From: Niebla homalea
Taxonomy: Eukaryota > Ascomycota > Lecanoromycetes > Lecanorales > Ramalinaceae
Reading direction: 5' to 3'
Length of the DNA stretch: 64,000 nucleotides
Assembly (NCBI GenBank): GCA_019925105.1
Contig: JAHGAU010000006.1
Span: 186,001-250,000 of the forward strand
Shown: piece after piece, positions 22,807 to 35,257 of the stretch
Layout: each line of letters opens with the position of its first letter
How positions within the stretch are numbered: the first letter of the stretch is position 1
The notes under the pieces: generated by a model
Databases searched by the model: none
What the model saw: only the letters and a program-made list of their open reading frames with translations
What the model was told of the DNA's origin: nothing
Made by a program: the position numbers and the translations under genes

Positions 22807-24135
22807 TTACCGTCGGTCCCTCAAATCACGTCCCGCCCCCCTCTGATTGGCCACGTTGCCCGCCTCGGCATTGGGGCCCTGGCTATACCTGTGGCCTTCA
22901 CCACCAAGGTGGGCACGACTGTAATCACCACTGCGACCACGGCTGTGACCTCCACCACCGCTATGACCACCACCACCGCTGTGGCCACCACCACCGCTGT
23001 TCTGAGCTCCAACCATGGGACTGGGGCGTTGCACATCCCTTACGTCCTTGTTTGGGTCTGCAGCTGCATCTTCCTTCTCGTCAAAATCTTGGCCGGGGTT
23101 GGCGGTTTCGTATTCGAGCATTTTGATGAATTTGTAGAAGCCTGCTGCGAGGAGGGTACCCAGGAAGGGGCCAACCCAGTATATCTGTGGTAAGCAGAAG
23201 GTCAGTAAATGCTGCCTTGCGAAGCAGGGGAAAATTGTCCAGGTGAGATTGGAGAATGGTGCAATGAAAGGGAGAAAAGGGGCCGTTCTTACCCAGTGAT
23301 AGCCCTCGAACGATTTCAATACAACAGATGGGCCGAAAGAGCGTGCAGGGTTGAGAGAGCCGCCGGTGTAGAAGACGCCTACGGGCAAATGTTAGCTCAC
23401 GACCTCGGGCCACACTTTGCTGAGTTATTTACCCGTCAATTCAGCAACGAATAGGGCCAACCCAATGCCAACGGGGGCTATAAACGTTGCTTTATGCTTC
23501 TCAGCAGCAAGCATGAAAATCGTAAAGACCAGCTCAGCGGTTAAGAACATTTCAATGAAAAGACCTTGTGTTGTAGATGCCCCAGCTCCTAATGACGTCT
23601 TTACATTCAAGGGGCCTGGGAACAGACATGATACCACGGCAGCTGAGCACATTGATCCCAGCATCTGGGATATGAAGAGTAATCCGCCTCTGAAGTATGG
23701 TAAAGCTCCAATCAGGCACATGCCTAGCGTAACCGCAGGGTTGAACAGTCCTCCAGAGATGCGGAAGAACACCCATGCATTAACAGCAAGGGAGAAGCCG
23801 AAGCATAAGCTGATGTAAAGGAGCTGGGCAGGATTGGCTTCCTGAGAGATGGTGGTAGAGTTGCCAGATTGGGTCTGGGTGTTGGCGACTTGGGTACCCG
23901 AGAAGGCAAAGAAGAGGAAGAGGAATGTACCGACGAATTCGCCAGCCATGGCCACGAAATGGCCTTGGGCGGATTTGGGGAGGCGATCGAGGAGGGGAAG
24001 GCGGGCGACATAGTCTTCTTCATGCTGCCGTCTTTTCACGCCAGGCAAGACGAAGCCACCTTGGTGAGGATCGTTTATATACATGGTGGGGATGTTCTGG
24101 ATGCCCGGTGTTAGGGATTTGTTAGTTGAAGGCAT
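22807..24135 (-). CDS. Aquaporin / MIP-family channel
   Basis: Three exons (24135-23433, 23378-23293, 23184-22807) give about 388 residues. Both pore motifs are present. GLFNPAVTLG is in exon 1, and SLNPARSFGP is in exon 2 directly after the first intron (phase 1). Six hydrophobic segments are visible, for example GEFVGTFLFLFFAF and WVGPFLGTLLAAGFYKF. An Arg after the second NPA motif and the His/aromatic surroundings suggest an orthodox water channel rather than a glycerol facilitator, which is inference. The cytosolic tail is unusual: three GGGGHS units and a Gly/Arg/His stretch of about 70 residues. The start used is MPSTNKSLTPG; an in-frame Met 28 codons upstream is possible but reads like leader. 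Confidence 0.9.
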
Positions 24136-25276
24136 GTTTGCTTTAGGTAAGGACTGTAGGTGGTCTAGGGGCACGATGGGAAGTCCAGAGAGGGTATAAA
24201 GCACTGGTGGTGGCAACAAGAGGGCAAGAAGCGAAGAGAAGACGGCTTACCTAGAATGAGCAAGAGGGGTCACGAGCAGCTTCACGCCGATACCGTGCAG
24301 ATTGTCAGACAAGAAAGAGGAAGGAACGATGCAACGGCTGCGCGGTCTGGCGGGGCTTATCACGACTTTTTTCCACGGTACCCCAAACTGGCGTCTGCTT
24401 TCACGGAGGGGTCTACCTTCAGTTAAAGACGATGAAATGAGAGACCGATGGTGAAAACAGTGACACGATACAATGTTTGCGGCTATCAAGGACAAGCCTC
24501 TGTATGCACAGTGAATCTCCTGCGGATAACGAAGCAACGTTGGAAAGCCCCAGCCTGAAATTTCGCCATCTGGATCTTTGGAAAACAAGATTCGGAACGT
24601 CAGCCTTTGATGACGTTAAGTAGCACTGGGCTAAAGTAAGAGAGATAGCCTGATGTGGCATGGCGAAGGGGATGGCACACGGGTGGATATCCAGCTAGGC
24701 CGGATGAAGCCACTGGAACAATGGAATTGGGGCGAGATTGGCCGGATCTCAAAAGTATGAGGATTCATGGATTGTGCGTAAAATTATATACAACATGATC
24801 CCAAATCCAGGGTTTGCGTGATCGAGTTGTGACGGGTATGCAGGGTCGCGAACTTTTTTTAAAACATGCTTTTGTAGATTATGCAGAATCTACCCGGGGG
24901 GTCAACGAGAGGTAATTGGTTGGAGAAAGTGCCCTGTGAGCTCGTGCATAAATGGATAAAAACATAAAATTGCGCTTGTTGCATCATCTGACGCTAGCTT
25001 CTTTGGTCTGGTGCCGCTTTCCGCTCAGTGGAGTTGCGGGCATCAGAAGCTGCGGAGCAATCATCATCATCCAGCACATCGTCGCTACTTAATTTTCTCC
25101 CTACGATATATACATCTCTTGTTGCCACCCATCCTGTACAATCACCTACCATACCCATCTGCCTCAGACTCACACTCTTTGAGGACCATGATCATCCATG
25201 CTGTCCCTATAACAGGCTGAGTTCACTTGGCCCTATCCAAGGCGCACGCTCTCCAAGAGCGCACTCGCCTGCAGTT
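24136..25276. promoter_or_regulatory. Divergent promoter, aquaporin and PA-RING genes
   Basis: A 1.1-kb gap between divergent starts. There are AT-rich patches near 24775-24870 and 24950-24980, and a long plus-strand frame from 25028 that continues into the RING gene. That frame's upstream part is CT-rich and reads like leader, so I start the gene at 25277. Confidence 0.5.
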
Positions 25277-27822
25277 ATGCCATCCCAACGCCTCGTCTTC
25301 TTTCTGAGCGCAGCAATTGGCCTACCCACCATCCTGACCTTCTTCTCTCTACTTCACACTCATCCAAGAGACAACCTCGCCACTGAGGATGATGAACCGC
25401 AAACAGGCATCAGCTCATTCTTCTCCTTCCATACTCCCTCCACCTTGTTTCCACCTTCGGCCATCATCAGCTTGACCGACGACAACTCCACCTTCTTTCT
25501 TGCTCGTCCCGCTGACTTCGGTCCCACGCTCAAATCAAATGGCCTAAGTGGCCAGCTGTGGGTCGGAAGTGGGTTTGGCCAAGTCAATCTTGGCAGAAGC
25601 GGCGCCGGTACAGGTTATGAAGGAGAATTAGGCTGCAGTGATGTGCCAGGATGGGATGCAAAATATCGGAAAGTATTAAAGTCTGGTACAGACGCCGATT
25701 CTCTTACGCAACAGTCTTCCGACACGGCTGAAGGAGACGATAAACCTCGCGATACCAAGGCTCCTTTGACCGTTCGCTCCGATGGTCAGGAAGCAGAACC
25801 CTCCCAAGGGGATGGCACCGATGATCATCTGCACCACCCTCTGCCGAGCTCGCCAGTCTCGAAACCGACCAAATCACAGCGCGAGTCTGAAGAGCAAGGG
25901 CATGCAGATATTCAGTCCTTACAAGAGAGCGCCGAAATATCAGGCAAAGTTGCTCTCCTCAGCCGAGGTGGCTGCGGGTTCCTCGAAAAGGTGAAATGGG
26001 CACAGCGAAGAGGTGCGACTGCTTTGATAATAGGCGATCACACAAGAGGCGGAGCATTGGTCACAATGTATGCTCGAGGTGATACCTCCAACATCAGCAT
26101 TCCATCTGTCTTCACTTCTCACACCACCGCACACCTACTCTCTTCATTGGTTCCGGAAGAGGATCCTGAATTCCATACCACATCTGGACACGTCGATATG
26201 GACGACCAACCAACCTTTACTCGTGGGAGCGGGCCGCGCGCAACGTCCACTCCCAAGGCCTCCGGACATCGCAGACGAAACGGCGGCAAATCTGTTGTTC
26301 AAAAGGAGGCGGCAAGATCGAGCTGGCGATCTTTCTTCCACCTTGGTCGCAGTCTTCGTGATGAAGATCTACAGTCTGACAGCCGAAGGCCACCAAGCAG
26401 CGGTCAACTTGACCTGTCCGGCAAGGAGCAAAAAGAGGGTAAGGTATGGAATGCAAAAGACAGCGCCAAAACCGCGGCAAGCGCAAAAAGTACGGCGACT
26501 TTGAAAGCCGGCAGTCATTCGGATTCTGGTGATGGTTTCGTGATTGGCGTGCAGGATTGGCGAGATCCTGATCTCGTGTTGCCCAACACGCAAAGCGGCA
26601 AAGGCTCGACCTCATCGACCAGCTTCGTACCTTTGTCAACTCAAGCTCTTCTTGGCAAGGAGGGTGTTTCAGAACAGCAGATTAATTCCGCCTTCACTGG
26701 CGGCAGCATCACTCCTGGCAGTGGCGAATACTCCACACAAGGTCAGGCGGGTGGGAAAGCCGACATAGGCGACAAGGAAAAGCAGGGGAAAGAAGCTTCC
26801 AAACCCAAGAACGACAAAAGTGGCAAAGATTCGGAAGAAGAGCATGAAGGCCTGTGGGTGACCATTACACCCACGACCATGTCAACAAGCCCTTTCTTTG
26901 ATACACTGCTCGTGCTGGTCGTCAGTCCTATGGTCACTTTGACTGTGGTCTATGCTCTGCTTTTGCTACGCTCACGCATTCGACGGCGAAGGTGGCGGGC
27001 TCCCAAGTCTGTCGTCGATCGGCTGCCCATTCGCACCTATCACACAATGTCTCGCACCTCGACAGCATCCACTACTCGTCTCGCTACACCATATTCTTCC
27101 TCGCCGACTTCGCCACTGCTTCAAAGCAGCCCGCGCTCCGTCCCGGCCGGATCGCGGCCACGATCTGCCACAGCGTCCGGCATTGGCGACGCTGTCTCTG
27201 CCTCGCTTGACCGAGCCACCTCGTTGGTTTCGAATTCGCCAAACGAAAAGACTCAAATGGCTCCTAAGAAACGGAAGAAGTACCATGGGAGACAGGTGGA
27301 GTGCGTCGTCTGCTTGGAAGAATATGTGGACGGCCACAGCCGAGTCATGAGCCTTCCATGTGGCCATGAATTCCATGCTGAGTGCATGTAAGTACCTATC
27401 ACCCATCTCTCCTTTTCGTGGACAAGGCTGACCTGGATATTAGCACTCCATGGCTTACTACCCGCCGCCGCACCTGCCCAATCTGCAAAGGCGATGTCGT
27501 CCGTTCCATGAGACCCAAGCCTTCCTCCGCCTCGAACTCTATCGCTACCGGCCCCACCACTCCCTCGGCAGACATCCAGACGCAAGCGGCCGAAACAACC
27601 AACGACTCACCCACAGCGGCGATTCCTATTCCTGCCAATGACCTCTCTGATCTGGAGCGTGGCGACGATGATCTCGCTGCTACTCTGGTCAATGACGAGG
27701 ATGCAGAAGCAGAGGCTAGCACATCAAGAAGCAGATGGGCAAATCTCATACCCGGAAGTCTCGGCGCATTCACCGGGGAAGCCAGGGGCCGAAAGGGCGG
27801 AGGGCATGATCGGGATCATTAA
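25277..27822 (+). CDS. PA-TM-RING E3 ubiquitin ligase
   Basis: Two exons (25277-27387, 27444-27822) give about 829 residues. N-terminal anchor or signal: RLVFFLSAAIGLPTILTFF. A PA (protease-associated) domain lies around residues 90-300, with VALLSRGGCGFLEKVKWA and IPSVFTSH as its typical strands, interrupted by a polar insert. One membrane span follows near 540-565. A RING-H2 lies near 675-720, with CVVCLEEY, LPCGHEFHAECI and CPICKGD. The intron falls inside the Ile codon of HAECI, and removing it completes the RING. The architecture is that of GRAIL/RNF13-type ligases of endosomes or vacuole. Long Ser-rich linkers and the insert are probably disordered. Confidence 0.92.
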
Positions 27823-28817
27823 GAGCGCAAACATCACTAAGCCCACAATAATGGTACATGGTGTTCTTCCTTCTTCTATTCCTCAAAAAGCCCGGGGCAT
27901 GGAGCGCTGGAGTTCTCTCTACTCTTTTTGAATAAAGGCTGGCATCCTTTTCCACATTGCGCCGGCGTCTCCCGTGCGTTACTTCTAGTTCACCTCCAAG
28001 GATCCATTTATCGATGCTTTGGCAGGACATCATTCGCAAGGGGGGTCGGAGTGTACGTAAATACCTATCCAATACCATCTTGAATATTATGCTTGGCGAT
28101 CAGTGTGTATTCCGTACTGTGTCTACGCGACGTACCAGCCAGGCTTTACCACATCCAGACACCCCACGCCTCTCCAGCGTCGTATGCTTGTGCCAACTTG
28201 ACGTCTGTGGGAAGACCGGGTTTTGCCGATAAATTCTACGAAGAGATATAAGCGCCGAACCTTGTGACCCGGCGGGTAATGATGTCTCAGATCGTGGGGG
28301 TCCAAACAGCACAGCACACAGGCTTGGTCAGCTTTTTAACTCCATCTTCCCACCACACACAGAACCATCGTTGCGTTTTTTGATCTTGTTCCAAGTCCCA
28401 CAAGACATCTGTATGTTACCGACATCATGCATGGACTTTGCGCGATGAGTGATGAATGAGTAGAGGGAGGGGATTAGGGCATTTGCATGCTCCCCCGCGA
28501 TTGCCTTTTAATTCTTGCTTTGAATCCACTTTTGTGCCTTGCGTTGGTTGTGACATGTGGTGAGCCCAAGAAAGGAATTTCGGACGTCTGTTCCCTTCCC
28601 CCTCTCTGGGTGGACCCTTTGGGATTTTGGGCCTAGGGAGCGCAATTAATTCTCTCTTTCTGTCTTGCTGTTGAACATTCTTATACACTTCTTTGTTCCT
28701 ATATTTGTTTTTTTTTTTTTGGATTCAATCAAAATACCTCTACGTTCACAATTCACATTCCTCCTCCAATCCATCCCTCCCCTGTTTCCCTCCCCACCCA
28801 CCGGACCATATCGATAA
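27823..28817. other. Intergenic region
   Basis: No gene recognised. A T-run near 28709-28721 and a CT-rich stretch from about 28740 to 28810 precede the HAD phosphatase start. Confidence 0.5.
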
Positions 28818-30044
28818 ATGCCACCGCCCCACCCCACCCGCGCGACCATCTTGTTCCTAGATTGGGATTCCACTCTCACCACCGCGTCGACCCTCTCGCG
28901 CCTCGCTTCGGCATCTACGTACCCCAACCCTCACCCTGCGTTTGCGGGATTGTCGGCCCGGTACGCGGATGACCTCGCCGCTCACGCGAGGAGCTACGCT
29001 CCGGGGGTGAGGGAGAGGAGGGGGGTGGTTGCGGAGAGGGGGTATTTGGTACGATCTCTTCTATTTCGTTTTTTTGTTTTTGTGTTTCTTTTGATTTAAT
29101 TTGGTTAAAATTTTTATTTTAAGTTTTCTTGGTTTTTGGCGAGATGGAGTTCCGAGGGACCCTGCCTATTCGTGAGGCCGGACAGTCACATTTACGCGAT
29201 GGTGCGACCTTGCCGCGGCCACCGGCCTTGAAAGAAAAATATCTGTTGTCTGACAGACTGACTGACCCTCCCCACTTTTCCCCACAATCTCCAGAACTCT
29301 TTCAGGCGTGTGGAAGAAACCAGCCTATCCCGCGTCGCCAGCAGCGGCATCTTCGCCGGCGTGTCCCCCACCGACCTCCGGAGACTCGCGCAACGGTGCA
29401 TCAAGGACAATATTATCTCCCTCCGCCCCGGCTGGAAAGACCTGATCGAGCACACGCAGGCCTCGTGGTCGGCTCACCGGACCGGCGAAGTGCATATCGT
29501 CAGCGTCAACTGGTCAAAGATCTTCATCCAGGCGTGCTTGGAGGTGGAAGCGGGAAGGGCGATGGTTGATGATCCGGGAGATGCGAGGGGCGAAGGGTAT
29601 GTCGGTGTCTTCGCCAATGAAATCGATGGGTCCGGGGAAGGGAAAGTTGTTGCTGCGGGAGAGGGGGAGGGGTTGATGCTGACGAGTGGGGACAAAGAGA
29701 GGGTGGTGAAGGGGTTGGAGAAGAGTTATCGGGAGCAGTGGAAGGGGAGTTCCGTGGCTGTTGTGAGTATGTATGTGGGGGATAGTGTGACGGATTTGGG
29801 GGGTTTGATGGCATGTGATGTGGGTATCTGTGTGAGGAACATGCAGGGAGAGGAGAGTGCGGAGCAAAGGGAGTTGAGGGAGACGTTGGAGAGGGTTGGG
29901 GTGGAGGTGAGGTGGATTGGGGAGATGAAGGAGAGTGTTCTCGAGGGGTTGGAGAAGTGGAGGGTGGAGGATGAGGAGAAGAAGGTGGTTTGGTGGGCGA
30001 AAGGGCTGGAGGAGGTGGTAGAGAGTGTGTTGTACAAGGTCTAG
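28818..30044 (+). CDS. HAD-type phosphatase, Cto1-like
   Basis: Two exons (28818-29048 and 29295-30044; 246-nt intron, phase 0) give about 326 residues. Motif I is LFLDWDSTLT, with the nucleophile and acid/base aspartates at residues 15 and 17. Motif IV is YVGDSVTDLGGL, near residue 237. VHIVSVNWSK, around residue 137, stands where the motif II serine is expected. This is the arrangement of the fungal family related to yeast Ycr015c/Cto1, whose substrate is not established. The tail is a charged helix (KVVWWAKGLEEVVES). A second AG in the acceptor region (29305) would break the frame. Confidence 0.82.
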
Positions 30045-30852
30045 GTGTGAAAGCTGGGTTATCATTTGGTGGAAAAAGAGTGATCATAGTGCAGACTCAG
30101 GCTTGTGTTTCCCCTTTTTTAAAGAAACCCATTTCTCTTGATAAGACCATCTCAATCTCGTTACAACAGTAGTCCTTGGACGATCCTACGACGCGCTACC
30201 TGGGCGCTAGTGGCAGGCCCATGGAGACGCATTGTAGAAGTCGTTCAAGGACTCTTCGGCTCCAAAGGGTCGGCCCCCGAACGAAGAAGGCAAATGTCAA
30301 TGTCATACATCACGATCGACTAGTCTGAGTCACCTCCGTCTGAAAAGTTGGAGAATTGGTAAGTAGGCAGTCAAGTGACTAGCTAGGGGCTAAGCCTCCA
30401 CTTCGCCTAGAGCACGTTTCACAAGCGCCTCGCTGTGACCAAAGAAAATTTCTCAAAGGATAAGATAATACTCTGTGGGTATCACTAATGTAGCTTGACA
30501 GCATGACTTCACATCCACGTTCCAGAAGCAATCAAATGGTAAACAATTTTTCTGAAACATGCAACAACGTGCGATCAGGTGCAAGGCCTTAAGAGAAGTC
30601 GTACAGTGCGAAGCAGCCATTTTTTCCCATAAATACCGAGAAGAAGAACATAATTCCTTGAACATTGCTTATCCTACTGGCCTTCCTCCAACCCTTTTAC
30701 ATGATCTCTCAGCCACAAAAAGTTGTAGGCTGTACGAACGACCCAATTCCCTTAACTCGCTACCACACCGACTCGCAACTCCTTCTTACTACAATTCGGA
30801 ATTTTGTTGATTTGTTAAGCCTCCTAGGCTTGCCATTTCTCTCACTTAGAGC
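30045..30852. other. Intergenic region at start of accessory island
   Basis: Nothing coding recognised on either strand between the HAD phosphatase and the first cysteine-motif gene. Confidence 0.5.
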
Positions 30853-31508
30853 ATGTGCTGGTTCAGTACCTCCTACACCGATTGCACCCACGAAGTTGTG
30901 GCACGCGATCCGGGCAGATGCGGCAAGTTGGGTGAGTCGGGTAATAGTCCTAAATGTGGGCCTAAACACGCTCAAGTGGAGTGCGTCCGTCGTTGCAAAC
31001 CCTGTCGACGCGAAACTGACAGATTCAAAGAATACTAAAAGGCTGCTGTGAGAAGTGCGCAAGCGAATCCTCTGCAGCTCCACACGTTATAGCAGCGTAC
31101 GCACGATATCATGGACAGCATTCCCTACGCCCCAAATCGACATCTTCACAAAGCCATGGACATCATATCCCAGCAGCGCTTAAGGACGACTTCGACGTTC
31201 CCCCGATCCAATACCATCATGCGCCAGGACCCCACGAGAAACTTCCTCCAACCGCCCAGGCAGTGCCCGTGGGATCCCATGTGTCGCTCCCAGCAATGGC
31301 CAAACGAATACCTGCCTATCCCGAAGGTCATTCTGTAAACACCTTGCCTGCAAACACCTATGGACCTCATCCTACCCACCCCCAATCAGATCTTGCTGGA
31401 CTGAATGCAAATCTTCCTGAGATAGCGGAAGCCTCAAAGCCTGTGACGAGCCATGATTTCTTTCTTCGAGCGTCCACGAGGTATAGATATGGGGATGCAT
31501 GGATTTGA
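30853..31508 (+). CDS. Cys-motif family member A, proline/His-rich tail
   Basis: Begins MCWFSTSYTDCTH and has further Cys at residue 23. Preferred model: an intron at 30932-31041 (GTGAGT donor, ACTGAC branch, AAAAG acceptor, 110 nt) joins GKL to GCCEKCASESS in phase. The second exon is 155 codons, open to 31508, without a start codon of its own near its beginning. The product is 181 residues: a short cysteine head and a His/Pro-rich tail (IQYHHAPGPHEKLPP). Alternative: no splicing, giving 61 residues with further cysteines (VECVRRCKPC) and a stop at 31038. The long open frame after the acceptor favours splicing. No signal peptide. Function unknown; zinc binding is plausible. Confidence 0.6.
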
Positions 31509-32888
31509 GGCAGATGAAAACTATGAAAGAATGCCCCATGCTTTTCGGATGCATTTTGGAAAATGACAACAGCTTCAACTTCTCCATATGCAGAGGCAAG
31601 GGATGGACTTTGATCCTAGGTTCACCGGCACTTGAGCTTGGTTTTCCAGAACAATAGTCAACACAAAGACAATTGCAATCGCATGCATCCTTTGCAACTT
31701 ACATTCCATGAAAACTGTCTGCGGTACAAAGCTGCGCCTGAACGTTAATTCTCAGTCCGTACACCCAAGATGCTGCTTTTCCCGTACATTTCGACGAGTG
31801 CTCTTCATTACCGTTCTACAACGGAAATGCATTCCAGATTCCATTTGCTTGATTGACATCCTACAGGATGGCAAGCCAGCGCTAGTCCGGATCGACCCCT
31901 CCCCCAAACAAACGCCCATGAAGCAGCTGATCCCTATGTACGGGGACAAAGACGGAATTTCCCTCAATTCATACACTTTAGAGTTGTAGAAGTTGCACAC
32001 CATAATCACCAAACTCTCATCCAACTGACCAAACATGTGACAACTGCGCTCTTGCAACGCATGATGAAACCGATCGGTAAGTCTGCCTTAGTCTACTTAT
32101 TCTCAATTGGTCCAGCTTGCACATGGGGCGCTGCAGAATGACCCATAACGGCCTAGAACGACACGAAAGGACCCAGAATGACCTTATTTGAGTAGCAACG
32201 CATTGCGGATCTTTGCGACTCATACAGCATCGTGCATGGCAAGGACGTAAGCAAATTACGAGTCATGATACAGAGGTAGTACGATGCGAATCGCCCACGT
32301 GAGTGATTCTGCCCACGTGCCCTTACGAGCTCATTGTGGTACTTGTAAAATTGTCAAATGCGCCTCTAGGGAAGCCACCCGGACCCAAAGTGAGGGGCGA
32401 GTTTCAGTTATTTTCATTACGTCCTTGTCTCATCCAATAGGTCCATCTGGATGCATTTTCATTGGCCAGCAAGCTACGAAAGGAGCCTGGAGCCTCTTCG
32501 TGTCCAATGGGACCTATGCTTTCATGGTACGCCTGACCAAGAGAGGATCCACGCTGATTCTGGACCAAGGCCAGCCCTCGAGTGCGTGCCATTAGGTGGA
32601 ACATTGTATGCACAGCATTGAGAAAAGCTTTTGCTTCAGGATTATCCGATTCCCTCCCAGTGGGCTTGGCCTAGCGAATATAAATACCTGATTCTGTCCA
32701 GGCTTTGTCCCTTTTCTTTCTACATTCACATCAGTAAATAATAAAGTCTGGTGCATCTCGTTCAGATCAACATCTAGTCCACGAGCCCCGAATTTATTAG
32801 AACACTGATTCGAAACGCTACCCACCACTCCTCTCAACCAATCAAGACCCCAAGACCCTTGAACCTTACACAACCTCTTTACGACGTC
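31509..32888. other. Intergenic region with unassigned frames
   Basis: Plus-strand frames at 31708-31989 and 32284-32595 start with ATG but show no family resemblance. I cannot connect them by splicing to neighbours. They may be remnants or chance. Confidence 0.4.
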
Positions 32889-33131
32889 ATGTGCTTCTTC
32901 TGGATCACTTACCAGTGCGGGCATCCCCATTTCGAACACAGACCGGAGCTATGCGCTAGGCCCGACAAGAGCTTCTGTCAAAGTCAAACGCAATACATGT
33001 AAGCCGACCCTTGCGGAAGACTACTACGACGTGATGATGATGATAGCCCAAGACATTACCCGGGCCAATGCCGCGTGTGTAAGATACCCAGACCCGCGCC
33101 GCCACCCAGCACGCAAGGCGGTCAGACCTAG
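32889..33131 (+). CDS. Cys-motif family member B, minimal form
   Basis: Two exons (32889-32998, 33047-33131; 48-nt intron with GTAAGC donor and TAG acceptor) give 64 residues. The head is MCFFWITYQCGHPHFEHRP, with cysteines at 2, 10, 22 and 30. After the intron the reading gives GQCRVCKIPRP, a CxxC pair like those of the other members. Without splicing the frame stops at once (ATG-TAA at 32996-33001). Four cysteines plus His12 and the terminal CxxC would suffice for one or two zinc sites. No signal peptide or membrane segment. It is the smallest and cleanest example of the local family. Confidence 0.65.
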
Positions 33132-35257
33132 ACATTCGATCTTCCGGTATCGACTCTAGAGGTTCTTGGATTCTTGGATCACAGACGGATCCACAACTCG
33201 ACATCGGCCTTTGCAATGGAGCAATGGGGCAAGCATGTTGGAATATGGATGTGATGAGGATTGGCGGACATGGATGAGCATGACGAATAGCGGAGTTGGC
33301 CGGCTTGATGTAGGGGCTAGAACAAAGCCTGGAATACGGTTGTAGAGCTTTGCATTACTAAGCTACAATCAGCCTTTCAGACCTCACCTTCGCAGTGCCA
33401 TCTTTCGTTATTTCCATCATCGCAATAATCTGGCGGTCTGGTCGAAGTTTCAACGGTGTCTACTCCAGCCTTTCAAGACTGTGCAGGTTGACAGCGTGAT
33501 TTGTAGCAGTCAGAGCGATGCATCCTGAATCAGCTATACGATCTTCTCTAGTCAAACATCATAATTGCACTTTCAAATGTGTATTCTGATTGAAGCGTAA
33601 ATGTTCATTAGAAAAAGGACTAGGAGATTGTGAGAACGTTTGGGGCTTCCCTCTGAGCAACCAATTTCTCGAACGTACATTTACCTGCCTTCATCATGGC
33701 CTTCGTAACAATTTTTGTGCTCCCCGTAGAATTTCCAAGTGCTTTTGACCATCGAAGCTCCTTTGACGTTCCAATTGGAGACATATTAGACATTCTTCCA
33801 ATTGTATCAAAAGACCCTTAATCACACGAAAATTGCACGCAGTCAGCAGATAGAGTCACATCCAAAGTGGTACAATATACTCAGTCATATACCTCATCAA
33901 GCCAAATTCTCCGCTCGTTTCTCCTTATGAACCAACATTAATCTCCTGAATCACCTCCTTCCCATCCATCTTTCCATTACATTTTTAGCCTTCCATACTC
34001 GAAGTGTGCACATGTTACTTGAGATTTTGCAGTCGTCACCGTGGTGGCCAGCTATGGTACCCCCTCTAGAGCACACAGCACGTACCTTATCAATCCACTC
34101 GTTGATCAAGAACATTTTGCAATGGATGCTCCACTGGCCAGTGCTGAATGTGAATGCTGCTGATGTGGAGATTGATTCGAAGTAGTGTCGAACTGTGGTG
34201 AGTATTTAGATATAGAAGAGGGGGAAATCGAGAGAGGAGGCTTTGAGGGCGTTGCGTAGACGCGGAGGGAAGTAGGTGATGAGTTGGGAAGAGGGCTGGA
34301 ATCGAGTAGCCGTCATGAATAAGAGGGGTTGAAAGAGGGCGGGATTCGAGACGGTCATGGGCAAGAAAGGTTGGAGGAGGGTGAGATTGGGGAGTGGGAA
34401 GCGCGAGGGATCAGCTAGGTCTGTCGATCCGTCATGGATCAATGGGAGGCTGAGTATCAAATGCGCCAACATGGACTTCCGCAAAAGATGATTTTCGTTC
34501 GTTTCAAGAATGTTCTGCTTTACCTTTTGCCACCACATGTAGGCAGCGACATGGCAGTTTTGAATACTCCGTTGCCGACGTAGAATTCCCCTCTATACCA
34601 CAGCCTAGGAGGGTGATTACCAATTCAAAGAGGGAATCTTCACGGGGCCGGAGTTTTCCTTACACCCCGTAGAGATTGATCCTACTGAATCCGTGATCGT
34701 CTTCAGCATGCACGACTTCAATATCGCTTGCTTCCAAAGACAACCCTGCATACATGACATAAGGCTGCAGGTACCCCCGGATGGCGCATCCTACTAGAGG
34801 CCGAGGACACCGAAAAGACCGATCATTTCCTATTGCGTCCAAAGGACGGATTCATCGCAGTCTCATGACGAAGACTTTGAGAATCATGAACTTCCGTGAT
34901 GCTGCAACGGCGGCGGTATATTCTAGGCTTGGCTTGGGGCTCTGTGAAGGGGTGTCGAATATGCGAAAAATCACTCAGCTAACCGGCGCAGCTGAATGAT
35001 TTTAAATCACGACTAGATTGCTGTTGCAAGATGATTCCTGAACACATGTGTTGTTGCACAGTCGAGGTGTCTTCTAGTTTCACCTGGCGGTGGTGGCAAC
35101 AGACAAATTGCCAATAAATTGTGTGCCTCCGCGTTCCGAAACAATGCATTTTTCTGCAGACGCGTTTCTCACCTTGCAGCAATTCTTCTATCGCTCGGAA
35201 TCTTATCAGCATACTGTGCCAGTCATCACCTTATTGAGTCGCTATAATCACTTCGTC
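33132..35257. other. Mostly gene-free region
   Basis: Apart from a possible gene fragment on the minus strand near 34206-34538, I recognise nothing coding in 2.1 kb. Confidence 0.45.
34206..34538 (-). pseudogene. Possible fungal transcription-factor domain fragment
   Basis: A 110-codon ATG frame. Its segment FLPMTVSNPALFQPLLFM resembles the block in fungal transcription-factor domains where a SDPALFHALL-like helix occurs. There is no Zn2Cys6 cluster upstream within reach and no continuation downstream. If the likeness is real, this is a fragment. It could equally be a chance open frame. Confidence 0.25.

Noticed and set aside
25028..25276. N-terminal extension of the PA-RING protein
   Set aside because: The extra 83 codons are CT-rich and would push the signal-anchor away from the N-terminus.
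31708..31989. 93-codon frame between members A and B
   Set aside because: Neither its start nor its end connects to a recognisable protein. Kept only as part of the intergenic note.
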